A DNA stretch of 38,543 bases from Mesostigma viride (taxonomy: Eukaryota; Streptophyta; Mesostigmatophyceae; Mesostigmatales; Mesostigmataceae). Position numbers and translations under genes: made by a program. Shown piece after piece: positions 32,892 through 38,543 of this stretch. Positions within the stretch are counted from its first letter, which is position 1. Every line of letters starts with the position of its first letter. Location of the stretch: the NCBI GenBank assembly GCA_009746045.1, contig RPFO01002125.1:1-38543 (forward strand), in the 5' to 3' direction. The notes under the pieces are model-generated. The model did no database searches. It had not been told where the DNA came from and worked only from the letters and a program-made list of their open reading frames with translations.

Positions 32892-35800
32892 TCATCCATT
32901 TGTCTGACTAGACAGATAGGGATTCATTGCATCACACAGAAGCTGGTACTGGGTTGCTGCTAATGACGGAATCTTGGTCAATGCGTCAGCCAGGTTCTCC
33001 TCGTCTGGCAGATGCTGCCAGCTGGAAAAATAGCTTGTTTCCTGTTTCAAAATCACCCAGTCCAGATCAGTATGCACAGCAGCAGTCACAGATTTCTTGT
33101 TAAGGAAACTAATGACTGACTGACTGTCAGTGTGTAAGTGAGCATGCACATCAGCCTTGCTGCCAGCCTGAGTTTGCAACCAGGTTAGTATGTGCTGAAG
33201 GGATCGAGCATGCTGCACAGCAGACACCACAGCACGGCACTCAGCAGAGTTACTGCCAACAGCTTTTCTGCGATGCAATCTGCTGTACCACGACACCATG
33301 GACATATAGTCTCCCTTGTTGGTAAGGAAGAACACCCCAGCCTCCCTGGCATCCATTTTTGTTATTACCCTACTCTCCATGGAGCTGTCCATCAGACAGT
33401 TAATGTGAATATCTTCCATGAGGTTGAGTGGATGAATGACAAGGGAAGGTCCAGCCTGTAGTAGCTTCTGGAGATCCTTAGGTTTCATGGTTTGTAATAC
33501 TGTGTCATCAATCCTGCTGACCACTGCCAGATGAGGTGCACAGATAGCACTCAGCCACCCTAATTTTCCTTTGACAGTAGCACACATGTGAGCAGGAATG
33601 CACGGAATATCAAGCAGCTCTAGGCATTCTTCTAAGTACTGGGCAGGCGGGGATAGAGTACACACCCACTGTTCCTGTTGCTCTTCCAGTGCTAGCATTA
33701 TGCCACAGAACTGTAGGGGTTCTGGCCCCAGCTCTGTCTGCTTTCCAATCTCATAGGACTGCTGAACCTGCTGAATGAACTTGTCAACTTCAGCTCTTGG
33801 TCCACAAATCAGTTGGTCATCACCATGCCACACAAACAGGAGCAAGCCAGAGGGTGTGGGCACAGCAAAGAGACAAGGGTCCAGATCATCATAAGTGGCA
33901 TTAAGTTTCTTGAACACCTCTTCTGCTGATTTTCTGAAGATAGTGGGAGCACTTTGCAAACCTTCCACCCCTAGATTTAGGAGTAGATATGGCTCATCAA
34001 TATCATGTGCCCATGCAGCAGGGGTGGGAACCACATAGACCTGACCCTTCCACACATCTTGCGCTTTATCAGGGTCCCCTCTAAGGAAAGCCCTTTTGAT
34101 ATCAGTAGCTTTGCAGGCATAATCTTGGCCAGCATTGAGATGGTGGAGGAAGACAGAGAGCAGTATCCTGAGGGATGTTTGCTGCAGCCCAGGAGTGTAG
34201 AGTTCACCCTTGGACAGTTTTGACATGCCTTTTAATTCTGTCACACATGGCCTAGCATGATATATAGGTGAGCCTACTGGCTGTGCCTTGTGTTTTAGCA
34301 CAAACTTGAGTCTCAACTTTTTGGCACCTTCTGGAATTTCCCAGACAGGAGTGACAGGTGGCTTATAGTCAGGATGCTTAGGGTTTGGCAGCACCCACTC
34401 TTCGCGGGCTTGGTGCCTAATGGCTTGGATCCATTTTTGAAACCCTTTTTGTGTTTTGCATTGTTGGATTAGAGCATCATAGTTGTGAGGAGAGTGCATG
34501 GCTAAGTCCCACTTTCCAACCCCAAAGGACTGCGGGTGTGGCCTTTGATTGTGCACCTTTTTCTCTAGGTCAGGGATTTCACCTGGCCCATATTTGATGT
34601 TAATGGCCTTGATATAGGCATCTAATCCATGAACCAGTTGGGACAATGGAATCTTGTAGTGATCCAAGGGAATGGCTCCTACCCCAGTCACACGCAGCTG
34701 GCTAGCAGTGATGGTGACACCTGGGTAAGAGATAAAGGGTTCTCCCAACAAAGCATTGCCCATGTACCCTTCCACTACCTGGAAAGGTGTCTGGATGCCA
34801 AGTATGGGGATCATTACTTGACTCAACACATCTAAGGTTGTTTTGCCTGAAAAATCTTGCACCTGTGTCCATGGTGAGGGTGCAAGTTGCAGACCAGGAA
34901 TGGCTTGTGCACTGATCACACTGACCTGTGCCTGAGTGTCCACAGCTAGGATGCAGGATTCCTGGCTATAATCGGAGCACACAGCAGAGACCTTGGCCAA
35001 ACCTGAGGCTTGTTTAGCCTTGCTCTTGTGAGCCTTATGCAGAGCTGCCAGGGCTTTTTCTAGCTTGGATTTGAACTCAGCTGGATTGCCTTTGTTTTGC
35101 TCTGGTACCTCATGCCTGGTTGAACTCTGCCCAGAGGGACTTACACCAGGTTGTGGGGTGACACGTACCTCACTGAGGGGTGGAGGAATGACAGAGGGTG
35201 TGGTAGTGCCATCATCAGCTCCTGGTGTTGGAATGCTGGGTGGTTCTGCTTGCTCACCAGAGTTAAGGAGGGAATCCATGTTCAAGGACTCTTCCCCTGG
35301 CACGTCTGCCAAAGGAGGGAAATACTTCTTAACTCTATGACTGCTCACCCTGTGTTTTCTCCCTGTTTCCAAACTTCGAATATCCATATTTTTTCCTTTT
35401 TTGGTCATTCTTAGAACAGTGCACGGACCATACCACATGCCTGTCTTGCCATGTTTGGTTTCTTTGAAATATAGGACTTGTTCACCCAGTTGGAATACTG
35501 TTCTGGGGTGTGTTATGTCCTTTTCAGCTAGCTTATCAGCCACTTTAGCTCTTACTGTGTTATACAGAGCTAATACCTCTGGAGGGTACACACCTGCCTG
35601 TAAGCCAATGGGAAGGATTTCCCCCCATGGTGCATGCAACACAGGTCTAAGGTGAAGTGTAGCACAGATTTCACTGCACCACAGTGCTCTGTCAGCATAG
35701 CTTCCAGATGTGGCTTTCAGGTCAGTGGATTTCGCCACTAAAGTTTTGACTGACCTGATGGTTCTTTCAATGACACCCTGCCCTTCATGATCTTGCAATC

Positions 35801-36058
35801 CAGCAATCTCAATATTAGCATCCCATCCTTCACACTCAGCCAGACAGCTAAACTGTTGATCAAGCAGTATAGTGTCAACTGGGTAGAATCTGGGCAATGC
35901 TATCACAAGTGCTGCACGCAGTTGCTCTTTAGCCATTCCAGGTAGGGGTTCCATGACAGTGAATCTGGACCATGTGTCTTTTAGGATCAGATATTGTTCA
36001 CCATCGATATGCACGACATCACCCACAATTATTCCCCTTTGGGTTGGGCGCTTTAATT
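32892..36058 (-). CDS. pol: Element 2 pol: integrase core - protease - RT - RNase H
   Basis: About 1,055 open codons, intact, and clearly related to element 1 pol along the whole shared length. It starts in the integrase catalytic domain (GDVVHIDGEQ; LLDQQFSC; GQGVIERTIRSVKTL), so the HHCC finger is absent. Then come the same protease (LAVDTQAQVSVIS; ALLGEPFIS), RT (TDIKRAFLRGD; FVWHGDDQLICG) and RNase H (DSSMES; SAECRAV; TDSQSVI; NLADALTKI). The frame is closed by TAA inside the LTR end and has no ATG near its start; the first in-frame ATG is inside integrase, so how it is translated is unclear. Retention of RT motifs without stops shows recent origin, not necessarily function. Confidence 0.9.
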
Positions 36059-36060
36059 CA
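36045..36060 (-). promoter_or_regulatory. Element 2 sequence at the primer-binding position
   Basis: The sense strand directly after the 5' LTR reads TGAATTAAAGCGCCCA. It does not start with TGG, so it does not match a tRNA 3' CCA end. It is complementary over 16 bases to the element's own RNA near the 3' end (32677-32692). Confidence 0.6.
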
Positions 36061-36503
36061 AGTTAATAAACGAGTGGACCTCTCAATGCTCAATGGCCTA
36101 ACGCATGTGTTTATTACAATAAATCACAAGCCCCGCACCCAACGTGCACAAGGGCATTTAGCATTGTCGACAAGCAACGCTCTGCCTGGCTGCCACGTCT
36201 GGAGCAGCCGACAGTGGCCGTTGGGCTCTGTGGTGCAGCCTGAGTGGCGCGACGCCACTGCTAGACTCTCAGGACCTTAGTCCAACATCCGACACCTCAA
36301 TGTCAGTCCCGAGTGGGTACTGGCGACGCCGTACCGCCAATCCTACTTGGGTACTGGCGTCCGTCACCAGGACTCGGCTATCGAATAGTCTAGCCTGCCG
36401 AATCACATATAGCCGGGACTTCTGACCGAGCCTACACGTGCGAAACCCCAGATAGCACATTGCTATCTGGTACTTAGCCTATGTCCACGACTAGAGGCTA
36501 ACT
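36061..36503 (-). repeat. Element 2 5' LTR
   Basis: 443 bp, pair of 32073-32515. Flanked on the outside by GGAGA at 36504-36508. Confidence 0.95.
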
Positions 36504-37561
36504 GGAGAGGGTTTCTTGCTGGTGGTTTCCAGCGGGGGGGCTTCTTCAGCTACCACCCCATGTTTGGCCAAGATGGCCTCCGTGACCCTGGCTTGGGTGA
36601 TGGAGGACATGGTTTTAAAGTGTGCTGACCGAGCAAGCTCGGCCAGGTCTTGACTGTCCGCATAGTCCATGGGATAGTCAGCATTTTTTAAGAGGTCACG
36701 TAACCGCTGGGTGGCCTCGCGGTACGCGTCCGCCATCGCCTGGTGGGTAGCCAGGCGACGGGCGGCTTCCTCTTCATATTCTTGCCGCTTAGCGGCGAGC
36801 CGAAAAGCCGCCTCTCGGCGGACCTCTCGGTCCCGCTGCCGCGCTCGGCGTTCTTCATTTGCCACCAGCGCGGCCTGCTCGACCGCCAGGAGCGCTGGGG
36901 TAAGATTGATCTCAGTCTCCCCATCGGGGAGACTGGCAGTGTCGGATACCTCATCGTCGGACATTGGTTGTCCGGCGATGGGTTCCACAGGTTTTCGCAC
37001 CACCCGTGCGAGTTTAATACTCTCCATGTCCTTCTTCTTGCGAAGAAGGGACGCAGAGGGTCGCCCAAACGTTAGCTCAATGTGGTTATGTCCCTGGGCG
37101 AAAGGGACATTAAGGTTTGATGTGGCGGGACGAAAGGTAATCGTCCCGTCCGGTGCCACCGAGGCCGTCTGACGGGGCATACGCTCCCGAAGAGATGGCA
37201 ACGTGGGGCCGGACTGTGGAGCCTCAGTGGGGTTTACCACCGAGGTCTCCGCAGCCATGGCCGCGCCAGCCGTGGTTGCGGCTGGGGCGACCGCCGGAGT
37301 CGAGGGTAAGCCGGTCTCCCCGGGGGGAGCCGTCTCGGCCTCCGGCCTCGCAGGGGAGGGGGGTAGGTCGGTCGGCTTTGCAGCCGCCGTCCCCTCGTCC
37401 TGGCAACCATTGTAAGTCTTTTTGTTCTTTTTCTTTTTCTTGGAAATGGCCGCATCGCCAGCCGGCTTCTTGTTGTTGTCTCTGGGCATCCGCCGATCCT
37501 GCCCATCATCATCCTCGTTGTAGGTAAGCTTCTTAGCGACATTCTTGTTCGTGATAGCCAT
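36504..37561 (-). CDS. gag: Element 1 gag, N-terminal part
   Basis: ATG at 37561, only 18 bases after the end of the 5' LTR. The first 60 residues are basic (DGQDRRMPRDNNKKPAG; SKKKKKNKKTYNG, possible nuclear signal), followed by an Ala/Pro/Thr-rich stretch, a small folded segment (GTITFRPATSNLNVPFAQGH; IELTFGRPSASLLRKKKDME) and a long charged coiled coil (EERRARQRDREVRREAAFRL; EYEEEAARRLATHQAMADAY). The native frame runs to the target duplication at 36504-36508 and picks up in frame at 32072 beyond element 2; as it stands it reads a few codons into the LTR and stops. No capsid or zinc knuckle in this part. Confidence 0.75.
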
Positions 37562-37579
37562 GGTAGCAAATAAAATTCA
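37562..37579 (-). promoter_or_regulatory. Element 1 leader at the primer-binding position
   Basis: The sense strand reads TGAATTTTATTTGCTACC between the LTR end and the gag ATG. No TGG start, so no standard tRNA primer site. The first 10 bases (11 with the last LTR base) are complementary to the element RNA at 26727-26737. Confidence 0.5.
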
Positions 37580-38052
37580 AGTTAGAATGCGGTGGGATAT
37601 ATTGCTTGAGAACACTGAAAGCTTGGAGCAATGAATTGCTTGGTTCATTAGAAAATAGGTTTACCCTTTATCAACGTTCCTCTCACCGGCTGCGCCGCCA
37701 GTGACCGTTGGGTGCAGACCGTTGGCCCGAGGCCACACGATGACAGGTAGCCGTCTAGTCACTGCATCGTGCGATCACAGATCAATGCACGCTGCAGTAC
37801 GGTCCCTATCTAGGATACTCTAGTACCGTCCAATGACAGGACACTACGTATACTGGGTACTGACATCTGTCACGTACCTCAGTACCCAAAGTACCTATCT
37901 AGGGAAACGTATGCGACTCGACTAGCATTCCTATCTGCATAGCCCACGTGGTATTTATATTCACGTACCAACGTAGGTTTACAAGGCTTATTCATACGTT
38001 GTATTCACAATGCCTTTGAGACTTAGTCTACAGCAAAGCATGGAGACTAACT
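37580..38052 (-). repeat. Element 1 5' LTR
   Basis: 473 bp, pair of 25961-26433 with one substitution seen. Outer flank GGTGG at 38053-38057 matches 25956-25960. Confidence 0.95.
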
Positions 38053-38543
38053 GGTGGAGGCGGAGGGGGGGGGGGTGGAGGCGAGGAGGGTGGCGGTGGC
38101 GGTGGGGATGGTGGGGAGCTCAGCAGCCAGCGTGCGACCCACAGCTGCCACATCTGCAGCTAGGGGCGTCACGTGCTGTGAGATGGTTTCTTGGAGGTGG
38201 AGGAGGAAGGTGGATTCGGTCAAGGGGGAGGGGGTCCAGAGGTCCGTGACAGAGCGGTCAAGGATGGAAAAGAGGGCGGCGAGCTGAAGACGGGGGCGAG
38301 ACCAGCGGGCCAGGTTCTCAGGTCGGTGAGTAAAACCGGCCGTCAGGTCCAGTGCGGAGGCGGTAATGGCTGTGAAGGCGCTGGCACAGGTCGAAAATGG
38401 AGGCGTATGACCCATAAAACACGAGCTCCAGTATCTTGATGGGTGGCATGTCGAAAAAGCCGGGTCTGGCACCGTCGAAGGTGGAAAATAACCCGTCAAG
38501 TCAAAGTCGCGCTCAGACCAGCTTGGTTCGGTTGGGCGGCTGC
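38053..38543 (-). pseudogene. LINE ORF1-like gene, 5' part, cut by element 1
   Basis: Upstream half of the gene continued at 25960-25249. A frame FSTFDGARPGFFDMPPIKIL, ELVFYGSYASIFDLCQRLHS, HYRLRTGPDGRFYSPT ends near 38325, and a frame one base shifted continues as ENLARWSRPRLQLAALFSIL and STFLLHLQETISQHVTPLAA up to the Pro/Ser/Thr-rich insertion site, so there is a frameshift near 38325-38335. The start lies outside the window. The N-terminal domain is not one I recognise; assignment rests on continuity with the downstream RRM part. Confidence 0.5.

Larger units (their letters stand above)
32073..36503 (-). mobile_element. LTR retrotransposon element 2, gag-less, nested in element 1 gag
   Basis: 4,431 bp, LTRs 32073-32515 and 36061-36503 (443 bp each, no difference found by eye), target duplication GGAGA (32068-32072 and 36504-36508). 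Same orientation and same LTR ends (AGTTA...TAACT) as element 1, but different LTR sequence. Internally it keeps only the integrase catalytic domain, protease, RT and RNase H; gag and the integrase zinc finger are missing, the coding frame beginning about 10 bp after the 5' LTR. Identical LTRs and perfect duplication show a very recent insertion, presumably mobilised by Gag from an intact relative. Confidence 0.95.
25961..38052 (-). mobile_element. LTR retrotransposon element 1 (Copia-type RT), 12.1 kb including nested element 2
   Basis: Complete element with 473-bp LTRs (25961-26433 and 37580-38052), 5-bp target duplication GGTGG (25956-25960 and 38053-38057), gag, and pol in the order integrase, protease, RT, RNase H. 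It is transcribed on the minus strand, so the right LTR is 5'. LTR ends are AGTTA...TAACT, not TG...CA. It inserted into a LINE ORF1-like gene and was later split by element 2 in gag. Without element 2 it is about 7.66 kb. The RT places it with Ty1/Copia (Pseudoviridae-type), but the domain order is unlike Copia. Confidence 0.9.

Overview
This window is eukaryotic nuclear DNA. It has spliceosomal introns (GTAAGT/GTAAGC donors, TTGCAG-type acceptors), a LINE-like ORF1, LTR retrotransposons, TTAA-flanked DNA transposons and long satellite arrays. It has no bacterial operon structure. The general character fits a large, repeat-rich streptophyte-alga genome (Chara-like), but that is an impression, not a demonstrated assignment.

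Layout. (1) 1-252: C-terminal fragment of a LINE ORF1-like protein (+). (2) About 12.25-0.78 kb, minus strand: a long multi-exon gene of unknown function. I can place about 12 exons; most junctions have canonical GT/AG ends and keep reading phase, but several exons carry 1-2 nt frameshifts, many in homopolymers. Most of its introns carry copies of one 20-mer (GAAACGCCGGCGGTCGCAAC and variants), often in small tandem arrays. One intron holds a 1,718-bp TTAA-flanked element (1593-3310). (3) 12.86-14.99 kb: about 2.1 kb of almost pure purine GA/GGGA/GAGAGG repeat with a GCGTAA hexamer island. (4) 15.8-16.6 kb: a 750-bp imperfect palindrome centred on tRNA T-arm-like sequence. (5) 18.7-19.14 kb: 30-bp minisatellite. 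(6) 19.4-24.8 kb: a roughly 71-bp satellite with higher-order structure, split by a second 1,718-bp TTAA-flanked element (22816-24533). (7) 25.25-38.5 kb: a LINE ORF1-like gene (minus) split by a 12.1-kb LTR retrotransposon (element 1, 25961-38052, TSD GGTGG). Element 1 is itself split inside its gag by a 4.4-kb relative (element 2, 32073-36503, TSD GGAGA, LTRs identical by eye).

The most notable content is the retrotransposon pair. Both have Copia-type reverse transcriptase and RNase H, but the domain order in the polyprotein reads integrase - aspartic protease - RT - RNase H, instead of the usual protease - integrase - RT - RNase H. Both carry HGDD where Copia has YVDD, DTQA at the protease active site, LTR termini AGTTA...TAACT instead of TG...CA, and no TGG-type primer-binding site. 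In both, the sequence just after the 5' LTR is complementary to a site shortly after the pol stop, with a different sequence in each element, suggesting RNA circularisation or unusual priming. Element 2 has lost gag and the N-terminal part of integrase yet inserted very recently, so it was probably mobilised in trans.

The second notable signal is the recurring intronic 20-mer, which looks like an introner- or minisatellite-type sequence that has colonised one gene.
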